A stretch of DNA of 64,000 bases from Peptococcaceae bacterium (GTDB lineage: Bacteria > Bacillota > Peptococcia > DRI-13 > PHAD01): contig JANLFJ010000007.1 of assembly GCA_024655825.1 (NCBI GenBank), forward strand, positions 1 through 64,000, written 5' to 3'. Positions 25,228-33,906 of this stretch are shown piece by piece (position 1 is the first letter of the stretch; each line of letters begins with the position of its first letter). The notes below the pieces were generated by a model. The model had not been told where the DNA came from and did no database searches. It saw only the letters and a list, made by a program, of their open reading frames with translations. A program made the translations under genes and the position numbers.

Positions 25228-25236
25228 TGTTATAAT
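25228..25236 (+). promoter_or_regulatory. Extended -10 promoter element
   Basis: TGT followed by TATAAT (25231-25236), a perfect extended -10, lies 45 bp before the membrane protein gene at 25281. Confidence 0.55.
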
Positions 25237-25280
25237 ACCACAGAAATGTATTTGTAACGTCTCACAGGGAGATGACATCC

Positions 25281-25763
25281 ATGTATGCGACGGCTGGCAA
25301 TTTGATTTTGTCGGTTATAGCGATTTTCTTGTGGTTTTTTGATACGGTATGGTACGCTGGACGGCACTGGGCGCATTTTGTCACCTTCGGCAGGCCTTGG
25401 CTGCTGTGGGGAGCTCTCTTTTATTCTTTTTCGGCTACCGTTTCCTCTCTCCGGATGTCCGGGTATTTGAAGGCATTGCTCATGACAGCGGGAATATCCT
25501 TTAACTGGGCGGTGGCTTTATACGGTTTTATCATGCATGAATTCTTTTGTCCTGTTTGCCTTACCCTGCTCGGTGTCGCCACGCTGTTATATATTTCTTA
25601 CGTCGTGTTTTTTAATGAAGAAATGGAAAAGCCTTCCGATATTAATTTAAGCATGGGCTTGATCCTTTTTTCCCTGTCGGTGGTCTGTTTGTTCCAGCCG
25701 CTGATTAACCCGTTTGATGTTTCTTCCGCCGGCGCGTTCTTAGCCATGTGGGCGGAATATTGA
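25281..25763 (+). CDS. Four-helix membrane protein with a CPVC motif
   Basis: The 160-residue protein has about four or five hydrophobic stretches (roughly residues 5-25, 38-55, 63-85, 91-112 and 125-150). A Cys-Pro-Val-Cys pair (C90, C93) sits at the start of the fourth. CPxC at a membrane edge recalls disulfide-exchange proteins such as VKOR/DsbB, but nothing else proves this. ATG 25281 is used because AGGGAG lies 9 bp upstream. It has its own promoter and terminator. Family not recognised. Confidence 0.6.
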   Translation: MYATAGNLILSVIAIFLWFFDTVWYAGRHWAHFVTFGRPWLLWGALFYSFSATVSSLRMSGYLKALLMTAGISFNWAVALYGFIMHEFFCPVCLTLLGVATLLYISYVVFFNEEMEKPSDINLSMGLILFSLSVVCLFQPLINPFDVSSAGAFLAMWAEY

Positions 25764-25807
25764 GGCCAATTAAAAAACCGGACGCCTGTCCGGTTTTTTA
25801 ATTGGCC
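25764..25807. terminator. Bidirectional terminator with a perfect 20-bp stem
   Basis: A 20-bp left arm (25764-25783), a GCCT loop and a perfectly complementary right arm (25788-25807) separate the membrane protein gene from convergent rpsT. The arms hold A6 and T6 runs, so it works as a terminator in both directions. Confidence 0.92.
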
Positions 25808-25827
25808 CCGCTTTGGCAAACTCTTTC

Positions 25828-26094
25828 TTAACCGGCAGCCTTGTTAAGCTTGCGCATCAAGCGCGACTTTTTGCGGGCTGCCGTGTTTTTATGGATTATT
25901 CCTTTACTGGCAAGTTTATCGATAATGCTGATGGCCTTCAGGAGGGTTTCTCTGGCTGTTTCAATTTTTGCGTCCTTAAGAGATGTCTCGAAACGGCGGA
26001 TGGCAGTCTTCATCATCGATTTATATGCAGCATTCCTGGTAGTGCGAATGCGGGCTATTTCGGCTCTTTTAAGGGCTGATTTGATGTTTGCCAT
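25828..26094 (-). CDS. rpsT: 30S ribosomal protein S20
   Basis: S20 binds 16S rRNA in the small subunit. The 88-residue basic protein matches the family over its full length: N-terminal MANIKSALKR, RNAAYKSMMKTAIRRFE in the middle, and a C-terminal IHKNTAARKKSRLM. The Shine-Dalgarno is AGGAGGTGAG before ATG 26094. It runs opposite to its neighbours, as in B. subtilis. The usual spore-protease gene gpr is absent beside it; a holin-like gene stands there instead. Confidence 0.97.
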   Translation of the reverse strand: MANIKSALKRAEIARIRTTRNAAYKSMMKTAIRRFETSLKDAKIETARETLLKAISIIDKLASKGIIHKNTAARKKSRLMRKLNKAAG

Positions 26095-26265
26095 GGTTAA
26101 CTCACCTCCTTTGGGAACAAGCAGTTAAGTTTTTGCCAAAATTCACGAATTAAATATTACCACATCTTATGCTCAAAAGGCAAGGAATTCTTGGAGATGA
26201 ATGGAGATGGAATAATATTATCAAGAATAGTTTAAGCTAAAGCTAAGGGAAAAGGAGGTGAAGAG

Positions 26266-26598
26266 ATGATTATCCGGGCGGTCATACGTTTTATTGTCTC
26301 AGCTCTTGTGCTGCTTATTGTAAGCTGGCTGGTGCCTGGTCTTTCCGTGGCTGGTTTCACAGGCGCACTTATTGCTGCCGTTGTTATTGCCGTACTTGGG
26401 TGGCTGGCTGAACAACTGCTTGGCAAAAAAGCGACACCCCAGGCACGGGGCGTGATAGGCTTTATTTCGGCGGCAGTTGTAATCTACCTGGCCCAGTATA
26501 TCGTACCCGGAAGCATCAGGGTAAACGTTATCGGCGCTCTGCTGGCTTCGCTGGTTATCGGGCTGGTTGACGCCATTGTCCCTACTGAATTAAGGTAA
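26266..26598 (+). CDS. Phage holin family 4-like membrane protein
   Basis: The 110-residue protein has four hydrophobic segments (about residues 3-25, 28-50, 63-82 and 87-104) with conserved Trp-Leu-Val-Pro-Gly and a C-terminal Ala-Ile-Val-Pro-Thr. This matches the PF04020 holin family 4/YvlD-like group, common as a chromosomal gene of unknown role in Firmicutes and not a sign of a prophage. A strong Shine-Dalgarno (AAGGAGGTGAAG) precedes ATG 26266. Position just before spoIIP hints at, but does not show, a sporulation link. Confidence 0.8.
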   Translation: MIIRAVIRFIVSALVLLIVSWLVPGLSVAGFTGALIAAVVIAVLGWLAEQLLGKKATPQARGVIGFISAAVVIYLAQYIVPGSIRVNVIGALLASLVIGLVDAIVPTELR

Positions 26599-26613
26599 AG
26601 TGTTATATTATTG

Positions 26614-26657
26614 CTCCCCCGTTCATATATTTTATTATTAAGGAAAGGACGGGGGAG
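26614..26657 (+). promoter_or_regulatory. Hairpin that could mask the spoIIP ribosome binding site
   Basis: CTCCCCCGT (26614-26622) is perfectly complementary to ACGGGGGAG (26649-26657), which is the spoIIP Shine-Dalgarno region ending one base before ATG 26659. The loop is 26 nt and AT-rich. No T-run follows, so this is not a terminator. It could hold translation low in a read-through transcript. Confidence 0.55.
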
Positions 26658-26658
26658 T

Positions 26659-27735
26659 ATGTTCTTTTCGCCGAAAAAAGCGCGTTTCAGGGTAATAAAA
26701 AGGGAGGTAAGGCCCTTAATTTTTATTCTCCCGCTATTTTTTTTATTCTTTTTTATTTCCATTATATGTGGTTCATCCCGGCACATGCTAAAAAGCATCA
26801 GCCTGGCCGTGCTGCGCGATGATGATTACAGCACGGTCATCAGCCAGGTCTTGCCGGGCGGTTGGGTTTCGGAAACGGACCAGCCCGGCCTTGAAACCAT
26901 CTTGTCTCAACTGATACATGCTGTGACGGGGGTTGATTCCCGCCAGCCGGATGCTATCCTGGGAAGCGAAATGAACTTGCCCCTTATCCAGTTAACCATA
27001 GGGCCGGCGGCAGCGGGAGCCCATGTGGTTGAGGAAGAGGGCGGCGAAGAAGATTTCTACCTGCCGGGACAGGACGAAGGGCTTGACGATTGGATTCCCG
27101 TACCACAGGAACAATTCCCTCCTGTTCAGTTAAACGGCGAACCGATGATCCTTATTTATAACACGCACAATGCTGAGTCATATAAACCGACTGACGGCGT
27201 TTCGCGCCTGGAAGGAAAAAACGGCGGGGTAGCCGCTGTTTCGCAAATTCTGTCCAGGGCGATCGAGAGCAAGCACGCAATCAAGACGGTTTACTGTGAG
27301 GTAATACATGATTATCCGGACTGGACCAAGTCGTATATTAATTCCCGGCGAACAGCGCAGCAGTTGTTAAAAAAATATTCAAAAATCCAGCTGGTGATTG
27401 ATGTTCACCGGGATGCCGGCCTGGAGTCGCGGGCGGACACGCTGGCCAGGATCGGCGGGAAGCCGTGTGCTAAAGTAATGATCGTGGTGGGAACAGAGCA
27501 CCCGAAATGGCAGGAGAACATGGCTTTCGCCCAGAAACTGGAAGCGAAAGCCAACGAACTGTATCCCGGTCTCATAAAATGCATCCGCGTGCGCAAGGAT
27601 AGGCGCTACAACCAGGACTTGCACTCCAGGGCGCTGCTATTCGAGGTTGGGAGCGATTTGAACACCCGCGAAGACGCAGTCAATTCCGCTGCCCTGCTGG
27701 CGGATGTGATTGCCGCGACCCTAAAGGGGAAGTAA
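26659..27735 (+). CDS. spoIIP: Stage II sporulation protein P
   Basis: SpoIIP is an amidase/endopeptidase that degrades septal peptidoglycan during engulfment. The product is 358 residues from ATG 26659. One N-terminal membrane anchor (about 20-40) precedes an extracytoplasmic domain. The catalytic domain has the metal-binding NTHNAESY, then NSRRTAQQLL, DVHRDA and a late HSRALLFEVGSDLNT, all typical of SpoIIP. This gene shows that the organism makes endospores. The Shine-Dalgarno may be sequestered by an upstream complementary segment. Confidence 0.93.
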   Translation: MFFSPKKARFRVIKREVRPLIFILPLFFLFFFISIICGSSRHMLKSISLAVLRDDDYSTVISQVLPGGWVSETDQPGLETILSQLIHAVTGVDSRQPDAILGSEMNLPLIQLTIGPAAAGAHVVEEEGGEEDFYLPGQDEGLDDWIPVPQEQFPPVQLNGEPMILIYNTHNAESYKPTDGVSRLEGKNGGVAAVSQILSRAIESKHAIKTVYCEVIHDYPDWTKSYINSRRTAQQLLKKYSKIQLVIDVHRDAGLESRADTLARIGGKPCAKVMIVVGTEHPKWQENMAFAQKLEAKANELYPGLIKCIRVRKDRRYNQDLHSRALLFEVGSDLNTREDAVNSAALLADVIAATLKGK

Positions 27736-27795
27736 GCGGCGCCGTTTATTTTTAAGTGAATACGGGCAGTTTAATAAAGGGTGAAGAACGGAATC

Positions 27796-28050
27796 ATGAA
27801 AAGAAACGGTATAAGAATGTTCCTGGCCCTTTTATTATCCCTGGCCCTGATTGTCTGCGGCTTTTACGCGGTGTTTGTCAATATGGTCAGGATGACCCTG
27901 CACCCGGTGAGCGCGCCGTTTTCCGTTCAGGCGAGCAGGGGGATCATAGATATGAACCTGCTGGGCGCCCACTTGTCAATAAAGCTGGAGGGCTTTCTTC
28001 CCGCCGGGTTGAAACAATTGAAACGAGAGCAGGAAATGGAAAACCAGTAG
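27796..28050 (+). CDS. Small single-anchor protein between spoIIP and murJ
   Basis: The product is 84 residues from ATG 27796 (GTG 27781 is an alternative). One N-terminal hydrophobic segment (about residues 6-30) is followed by a short polar domain. In B. subtilis the gene at this place, between spoIIP and lepA, is yqxA, also a small anchored protein; similarity is positional only. No domain recognised. Its role may be tied to sporulation or be none at all. Confidence 0.5.
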   Translation: MKRNGIRMFLALLLSLALIVCGFYAVFVNMVRMTLHPVSAPFSVQASRGIIDMNLLGAHLSIKLEGFLPAGLKQLKREQEMENQ

Positions 28051-28139
28051 ACAAGCATTTCGCTATTGGATAGAATTATTTAAGCAAAACCAATTAAACC
28101 GGCTGGAAAACGGCTGGCCCAAGCCAAAGGCGTGAATCT

Positions 28140-29708
28140 ATGTCCAACGGCGCTAAAGTTGCCAAAGCAGCGGGAATATTGATGGTAGCCATGGTGCTTT
28201 CCCGGATAATAGGGTATGTGCGGGACATGGTCATTTATGCTCGTTTCGGCCAAAACAATTTGACAGACGCTTATAATGCCGCTTTTTCCATTCCCGATTT
28301 TTTGTATTACCTGCTGGTGGGAGGAGCGCTCAGTTCAGCCTTTATTCCCGTTTTCTCCAGCTATATTGCTACAAAGCGCGAATCCGACGGGTGGCAGGTT
28401 GCCAGCACGATTTTTAATATTATTATTTTTCTTATGCTGGGCGGCATCGTGCTTGGCGTTGCTTTTACCCCTGCGCTCATTCGCATGCTGGTTCCCGGCT
28501 TCACCCCGGAGAACATGGCCCTTACCGTGAAAATGACCAGGATCATGTTCATCCAGACCTTTTTTATGGCTCTTAACGGTATTTCCATGGGGGTCCTTAA
28601 TTCCTACCACCATTTTTTGGCCCCGGCAGTGGGGGCGGTCCTCTATAACCTGGGCATCATCGTGGTTGGGCTTCTCCTTTCTCCCTATCTTGGAATCACT
28701 GGTTTCGCGGTGGGGGTTGTGGCCGGCGCGGCCCTGAACTTTGCCGTGCAGCTGCCTGCCCTTTGTAAAACAGGGCTGCGCTACCGGCCGGTCATCGACC
28801 TTAAACACCCCGGGGTTCAGAAGATTGCCGCCCTGATCCTTCCCGTTCTGATCGGCCTCTCGGTTACCCATTTCAATCTTTTTGTCAACCAGAACCTCGG
28901 CTCCACCCTGCCCGCGGGGATGATTTCAGCGCTCCGGGCGGCGCAGCGCATAATGCAGCTGCCGATCGGCGTTTTCGCCATCGCCATCGCCGTGGCCGTG
29001 TTCCCTACCCTTACCGGGCAGGCAGCCCGCCGGGAAAAGGAAGAGTTTAAAAAAACGATGTCTTTGGGCGTGCGCACCATTATTTTTATTACGCTGCCCT
29101 CGGCTGTCGGGCTTATTGCCTTGAGGGTCCCCATCATCCGCCTGCTTTTCCAACAGGGGCGCTTTACTCCGGAAGATACCGCGGCCACGGCCTACGCCAT
29201 GCTTTTTTACTGCGTCGGTCTTTTCGCCTATTCTTCCATCCAGCTGTTAAACCGGGTTTTCTACGCCCTGCAGGACACGAGGACACCCGTTGCCGTGGGT
29301 ATTTTTACGATCGTTATCAATATTGTTCTGAACTTTTCGCTGATTAAACCTCTCGGGCACGGCGGGCTGGCCTTTGCATACTCGCTGGCCGGCATCGTCA
29401 ATATGATCGGGCTTCTGCTGATCCTCAGAAAAAGAATTGGTTCCATTGACGGGCGCAGGATGTTTTTTTCCTTCCTGCAGACGCTGGGCATTTCAGTGTT
29501 GATGGGCCTGGCGGCTTATGGGACGAGCCTGTATGCGGCGCGCCTTGTCGACACCGCAGCCAAAACGGGGCAGTTGGTCCAGGTGGGAGCGGGCGTTGCC
29601 ACCGGAACCGCAGTCTTTGTTTTCCTGGCGCTGCTGTTTAAAATGGAAGAAAGCGAGCTGGCCAAATCGCTGCTTTTAAGGAAGTTTCGCCGGATGACAA
29701 AAGGATAA
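28140..29708 (+). CDS. murJ: Lipid II flippase MurJ
   Basis: MurJ moves lipid II across the membrane for peptidoglycan synthesis. The 522-residue protein has the family's fourteen-helix MOP layout. The N-terminal segment SRIIGYVRDMVIYARFG is highly typical, as is LLVGGALSSAFIPVFS near residue 61. Length is normal. It stands between the sporulation genes and lepA, where B. subtilis has no such gene. The start is ATG 28140, with a weak Shine-Dalgarno. Confidence 0.93.
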   Translation: MSNGAKVAKAAGILMVAMVLSRIIGYVRDMVIYARFGQNNLTDAYNAAFSIPDFLYYLLVGGALSSAFIPVFSSYIATKRESDGWQVASTIFNIIIFLMLGGIVLGVAFTPALIRMLVPGFTPENMALTVKMTRIMFIQTFFMALNGISMGVLNSYHHFLAPAVGAVLYNLGIIVVGLLLSPYLGITGFAVGVVAGAALNFAVQLPALCKTGLRYRPVIDLKHPGVQKIAALILPVLIGLSVTHFNLFVNQNLGSTLPAGMISALRAAQRIMQLPIGVFAIAIAVAVFPTLTGQAARREKEEFKKTMSLGVRTIIFITLPSAVGLIALRVPIIRLLFQQGRFTPEDTAATAYAMLFYCVGLFAYSSIQLLNRVFYALQDTRTPVAVGIFTIVINIVLNFSLIKPLGHGGLAFAYSLAGIVNMIGLLLILRKRIGSIDGRRMFFSFLQTLGISVLMGLAAYGTSLYAARLVDTAAKTGQLVQVGAGVATGTAVFVFLALLFKMEESELAKSLLLRKFRRMTKG

Positions 29709-29759
29709 GATTAAGTTAAGATAGGTTCATAACCAACAGTTTAGCCCTTGGAGGACCGC

Positions 29760-31562
29760 ATGACCCAAAAATCCATCCGCAACTTTTGCATTATCGCGCA
29801 TATTGATCACGGCAAATCAACCCTGGCCGACAGGCTGCTGGAATATACCGGCGCGCTTTCCGCGCGACAAATGACTTCCCAGGTGCTGGACCAGATGGAC
29901 TTGGAGAGGGAGCGCGGGATCACCATCAAACTGCAGGCCGTGCGCATGCTGTATAAGGGAAAAGATGGCCAGGAGTATCTCTTAAACCTTATCGATACCC
30001 CCGGCCATGTTGATTTTACCTATGAAGTCTCGCGCAGCCTGGCGGCATGTGAAGGCGCCATCCTGGTGGTCGACGCCACCCAGGGGATTGAAGCCCAGAC
30101 CTTGGCTAACGTTTATCTTGCCCTGGAGCATGACCTGGAGATTATTCCCGTCATCAACAAGATCGACCTGCCCAGTGCCGAACCGGAACGGGTCAAGCGT
30201 GAACTGGAGGAGGTCATCGGCCTGGACTGCAGTGAAGCCATCCTTGCTTCGGCCAAGGAAGGTACAGGCATAGCGGAAATACTCGATGCGGTCATAGAAA
30301 AAGTGCCGTCGCCCAAGGGCGACCCGGAAGCGCCGTTGAAAGCCCTGATCTTCGACTCCCATTTTGACCCGTACAAAGGGGCCATCTCGTATATCAGGGT
30401 CATGGACGGGACGGTTAAAAAGGGAGTGAACATCATGATGATGTCGACGGGGAAGACCTTCGAGGTTACCGAAGTCGGCGTCTTTACCCCTTCCATGCAG
30501 CCTGTCGAGGAGCTTTCTCCGGGGATGGTCGGTTACCTTGCCGCCAGCATCAAAAATGTCAAGGACACCCGGGTCGGCGATACCGTCACTTCGGCGGACA
30601 GGCCGGCGAAAGAGCCGCTGCCGGGATACCGCAAGGTAACCCCCATGGTATACTGCGGCCTTTATCCGGTTGATACGGGCGACTACGAGAACCTGCGCGA
30701 TGCCCTGGAAAAACTGAAGCTGAACGATGCCTCGCTTGTATATGAGCCGGAAACCTCGGTAGCCCTGGGATTCGGTTTTCGCTGCGGTTTTTTGGGCCTG
30801 CTCCACATGGAGATTATCAAGGAACGCCTGGAACGGGAATACGCGCTCGAACTCCTAACCACGGCACCGAGTGTAGTTTATCGTATAACCAGGACGAACG
30901 GGGAGTCTATGGAAATCGACAACCCGACCAAACTCCCTCCCGTTCAGCAGATTGAATCCCTGGCCGAACCCTACGTGCAGGCGACGATCATGGTGCCGGG
31001 AGAGTACGTGGGGGCGGTTATGGAGTTGGCCCAGGAAAGGAGAGGTTCCTTTTTGACCATGGATTACCTTTCCGCCAGCCGTGTGATGATAAAATATGAA
31101 CTGCCGTTAAGCGAGATCATTTACGACTTTTTTGACCAGCTCAAGTCCCGCAGCCGGGGTTACGCCTCTTTGGACTACGAGTTGAGCGGATACCGTGAAG
31201 CCGACCTGGTCAAACTTGATGTCCTGGTCAACGGGGAAACGGTTGACGCGCTTTCGCTCATCGTGCACAGGGAAAAGGCCTATTACCGGGCCAGGGTCCT
31301 GGTGGAAAAACTGCGGAAACTGATACCCCGGCAGATGTTTGAAATCCCTGTGCAGGCCGCCATCGGCAACAAGATTATTGCCCGGGAAACAATCAAGGCC
31401 TTGAGGAAAAACGTGCTGGACAAGTGTTACGGCGGTGACGTCACGCGCAAGCGCAAGCTGCTGGAAAAACAAAAGGAAGGCAAAAAACGGATGAAGATGG
31501 TGGGCAGCGTGGAGATTCCCCAGGAAGCCTTTATGGCGGTTTTGAGCCTTGATGAAAAATAG
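29760..31562 (+). CDS. lepA: Elongation factor 4 (LepA)
   Basis: LepA is a ribosome-bound GTPase that acts on stalled or back-tracking translation. From ATG 29760 (GGAGG at 29750-29754) it has 600 residues. G1 is [10 protein letters not shown]2/G3 are RGITIK and DTPGHVDF, G4 is NKID. The LepA-specific C-terminal domain contains GEKAY-like and [16 protein letters not shown] segments. Its end overlaps a possible upstream start of hemW. Order spoIIP-lepA-hemW-hrcA matches other Firmicutes. Confidence 0.97.
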   Translation: MTQKSIRNFCIIAHIDHGKSTLADRLLEYTGALSARQMTSQVLDQMDLERERGITIKLQAVRMLYKGKDGQEYLLNLIDTPGHVDFTYEVSRSLAACEGAILVVDATQGIEAQTLANVYLALEHDLEIIPVINKIDLPSAEPERVKRELEEVIGLDCSEAILASAKEGTGIAEILDAVIEKVPSPKGDPEAPLKALIFDSHFDPYKGAISYIRVMDGTVKKGVNIMMMSTGKTFEVTEVGVFTPSMQPVEELSPGMVGYLAASIKNVKDTRVGDTVTSADRPAKEPLPGYRKVTPMVYCGLYPVDTGDYENLRDALEKLKLNDASLVYEPETSVALGFGFRCGFLGLLHMEIIKERLEREYALELLTTAPSVVYRITRTNGESMEIDNPTKLPPVQQIESLAEPYVQATIMVPGEYVGAVMELAQERRGSFLTMDYLSASRVMIKYELPLSEIIYDFFDQLKSRSRGYASLDYELSGYREADLVKLDVLVNGETVDALSLIVHREKAYYRARVLVEKLRKLIPRQMFEIPVQAAIGNKIIARETIKALRKNVLDKCYGGDVTRKRKLLEKQKEGKKRMKMVGSVEIPQEAFMAVLSLDEK

Positions 31563-31575
31563 GGGTGACCGGTTT

Positions 31576-32733
31576 GTGTTTTCAGGTATTTACGTCCATA
31601 TCCCCTTTTGCCTTACCAGGTGCCGTTACTGCGATTTTGTTTCTTACGGGTTAGACAGCGAGGGTCAAACGGGAAGCCAGGCCTTTGATTCGTACCTTGC
31701 GGCCCTGCTGGCAGAAGCCGGGATATACAGGCGCGAGCTTGACCTGGGCCGGGAGAGGGCCAAGACCTTATATATCGGCGGCGGCACGCCCACCTGTTTG
31801 TCAGGTGGGCAGCTGTATCACCTGCTGACCAGCCTGCAGGAACACTTTCCCCTGGAACAGGGAGCGGAAGTTACCGTGGAAGGAAACCCGGAGACCCTTG
31901 AAGGCGAAAAACTGCGGGCTCTCAAGGCCGGAGGGTGCAACCGCCTGTCTTTGGGCGCACAGAGTTTTGATTATCTTGAGCTCAGCGTTCTGGGGCGTGT
32001 CCATAAGCCGGAGGATATATACAGGACCTTTTTCCTTGCCCGGGAATGCGGGTTTGAAAATATCAACATCGATTTGATGTACGGGCTGCCGGGTCAGGAC
32101 CTCCGGACATGGCGCGCGAATTTGCTCGCCGCCGTGTCTTTGGACCCTGAACACCTGTCCGTCTACCAGTTAAAGATTGAAAAAGGCACGCCTTTTCATG
32201 AGATGCTGGTTCAGGGCCTTTTGGTCGAGTTCGACCAGGATGAAGCCTCGCGGATGTATGAAGAGACAATCGATTTCCTGACCGGGAAGGGTTACTTGCA
32301 TTACGAGATAAGCAACTTTGCCCGACGGGGGAAAGAGAGCAGGCATAATGCGCAGTACTGGCGAAATGAAGGATACCTTGGCCTGGGAGCGGGCGCCAGC
32401 GGGTATCTCAACGGGACCCGCTACACGAACCACAGCGATCTTGGCCTTTACACGGCGGCTGTGCGGGAGGGTAAAAAGCCGGTGCTGGAGGAAGAACGGC
32501 CCGGGAAGGAACTCGTTATAGCCGAAGCGATGTTTTTGGGTTTGAGGCTCCTTGAGGGTGTGGAAAAGCGCGGGTTTTATTCGCGCTACGGTCTGGAAAT
32601 CGAAGAATGTTACGGGCCTGAGATTGAGCGTCTTAAAAAGCTGGAGCTCCTGGCGGATACAGGGACTCACGTCCGCCTTACGAGAAAGGGCCTTTTACTG
32701 GCCAATGAGGTGTTTATGGAATTCTTGCCGTGA
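31576..32733 (+). CDS. hemW: Heme chaperone HemW (radical SAM)
   Basis: HemW is a radical-SAM protein related to HemN that binds heme and is thought to deliver it to respiratory enzymes. The product is 385 residues from GTG 31576, chosen because GGGGTGA lies just upstream. Starts at 31549 or 31552 would overlap lepA. The motif YVHIPFCLTRCRYCDF gives CX3CX2C, without the additional Cys of true HemN. IGGGTPT and the C-terminal HemN domain follow. It precedes the hrcA promoter. Confidence 0.93.
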   Translation: MFSGIYVHIPFCLTRCRYCDFVSYGLDSEGQTGSQAFDSYLAALLAEAGIYRRELDLGRERAKTLYIGGGTPTCLSGGQLYHLLTSLQEHFPLEQGAEVTVEGNPETLEGEKLRALKAGGCNRLSLGAQSFDYLELSVLGRVHKPEDIYRTFFLARECGFENINIDLMYGLPGQDLRTWRANLLAAVSLDPEHLSVYQLKIEKGTPFHEMLVQGLLVEFDQDEASRMYEETIDFLTGKGYLHYEISNFARRGKESRHNAQYWRNEGYLGLGAGASGYLNGTRYTNHSDLGLYTAAVREGKKPVLEEERPGKELVIAEAMFLGLRLLEGVEKRGFYSRYGLEIEECYGPEIERLKKLELLADTGTHVRLTRKGLLLANEVFMEFLP

Positions 32734-32784
32734 TAGCTTAAAACCGCGCGGGTGGTGTCGGAAACAGACCGGACAAGGACCTCG

Positions 32785-32813
32785 TTGACAAAAAAATACA
32801 CTAGTGGTATTTT
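32785..32813 (+). promoter_or_regulatory. SigmaA promoter of the heat-shock operon
   Basis: TTGACA (32785-32790), a 17-bp spacer and TATTTT (32808-32813) with an extended TG at 32805. The CIRCE element begins 13 bp downstream of the -10, in the start region. Confidence 0.75.
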
Positions 32814-32826
32814 AAATATGAACACA

Positions 32827-32853
32827 TTAGCACTCAAAGAGGGAGAGTGCTAA
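32827..32853. promoter_or_regulatory. CIRCE operator (HrcA binding site)
   Basis: TTAGCACTC (32827-32835), a 9-bp spacer and GAGTGCTAA (32845-32853) form a perfect CIRCE inverted repeat. HrcA binds such sites and blocks transcription until heat stress. Confidence 0.98.
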
Positions 32854-32868
32854 CAAGGGGGCGTAGGC

Positions 32869-33894
32869 ATGAAAATGGATGACAGAAAACAGAAGGTGTT
32901 GCATGCGATCATCCTGGATTACATTGCTACCGCTGATCCTGTCGGCTCTCGCACCATTGCCCGCAAGTACGACCTGGGAGTAAGCCCCGCTACTGTTCGC
33001 AATGAAATGGCGGACCTGGAGGAAATGGGTTTGATTGAACAGCCCCACACATCGGCGGGTAGAATCCCTTCCCAGTCCGGCTACCGTTATTACGTGGACT
33101 GCTTGATGAAAAAGGAGCCGGTGGCGCAAGAGGCAAAGGAAAAGATACGGGGCGCCCTGATGAGCTGTATTAAAGAAACGGAGACCCTGATGCAAATAGC
33201 GGGCAAGCTTTTATCACAGCTTACCAATTATACTGCGCTGGTACTTGCGCCCTTTTATGGGAAGAATACTCTTAAGTATATTCAACTGCTGCCTGTTGAC
33301 GCCGGAAAAGCGGTGCTCGTGATTGTCCTGGATAATGGTCATGTGGAGCACCGGCTGGTCGATGTTCCCGATTCCATGCGCGAAGAGGAGTTTACGGCTT
33401 TATCAGCGCTGCTCAATAACCACCTGCGCGGTCTTTCCGTGGAGCAGTGGCGGCCCAGCGTACTGCAGTCAATCTATCACCAGCTTGATAACCAGAAAAA
33501 GTTTCTCCGGCATGTGATGGAACTGATTGAGGAATCCCTATCCCAGGATAATGAACAAAAAGTTTACCTGGGCGGTACGATCAATATACTTAACCAGCCG
33601 GAATTCAAGCAGATCGAGAAGGTGAAAGCCCTTTTCGAGCTGCTCGAAGAACAGGATGTGCTGAAAGAGGTCTTGATCCCAGAACGGGAGACGGGAATTT
33701 CAGTCAGAATCGGAACAGAAAACCGCCACCAGGGGATGAAGGACTGCAGCCTTATTACGGCCACATATCACCTCAACGGAAAGCTGATCGGTACCCTGGG
33801 TTTGTTGGGACCAACCAGGATGGAGTATTCAAAAGCCATCAGCATCGTGGAGTTTTTAACCACGGCTCTTACAGAAGGACCAAATAAGTTTTGA
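32869..33894 (+). CDS. hrcA: Heat-inducible transcription repressor HrcA
   Basis: HrcA represses heat-shock genes by binding CIRCE and is itself kept active by chaperonin. The 341-residue protein starts with a winged helix ([20 protein letters not shown], then [20 protein letters not shown], then HTSAGRIPS). A GAF-like dimer domain follows. The perfect CIRCE 16 bp upstream makes the operon self-regulated. In most bacteria GroEL sets HrcA activity; here the next gene is a group III chaperonin, which raises the question of which chaperonin does so. Confidence 0.97.
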   Translation: MKMDDRKQKVLHAIILDYIATADPVGSRTIARKYDLGVSPATVRNEMADLEEMGLIEQPHTSAGRIPSQSGYRYYVDCLMKKEPVAQEAKEKIRGALMSCIKETETLMQIAGKLLSQLTNYTALVLAPFYGKNTLKYIQLLPVDAGKAVLVIVLDNGHVEHRLVDVPDSMREEEFTALSALLNNHLRGLSVEQWRPSVLQSIYHQLDNQKKFLRHVMELIEESLSQDNEQKVYLGGTINILNQPEFKQIEKVKALFELLEEQDVLKEVLIPERETGISVRIGTENRHQGMKDCSLITATYHLNGKLIGTLGLLGPTRMEYSKAISIVEFLTTALTEGPNKF

Positions 33895-33906
33895 TGGAGG
33901 GTATTT

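Noticed and set aside
26266-26598. Holin-like gene as evidence of a prophage
   Set aside because: No endolysin, integrase or structural gene is near, and this family is common as an ordinary chromosomal gene.
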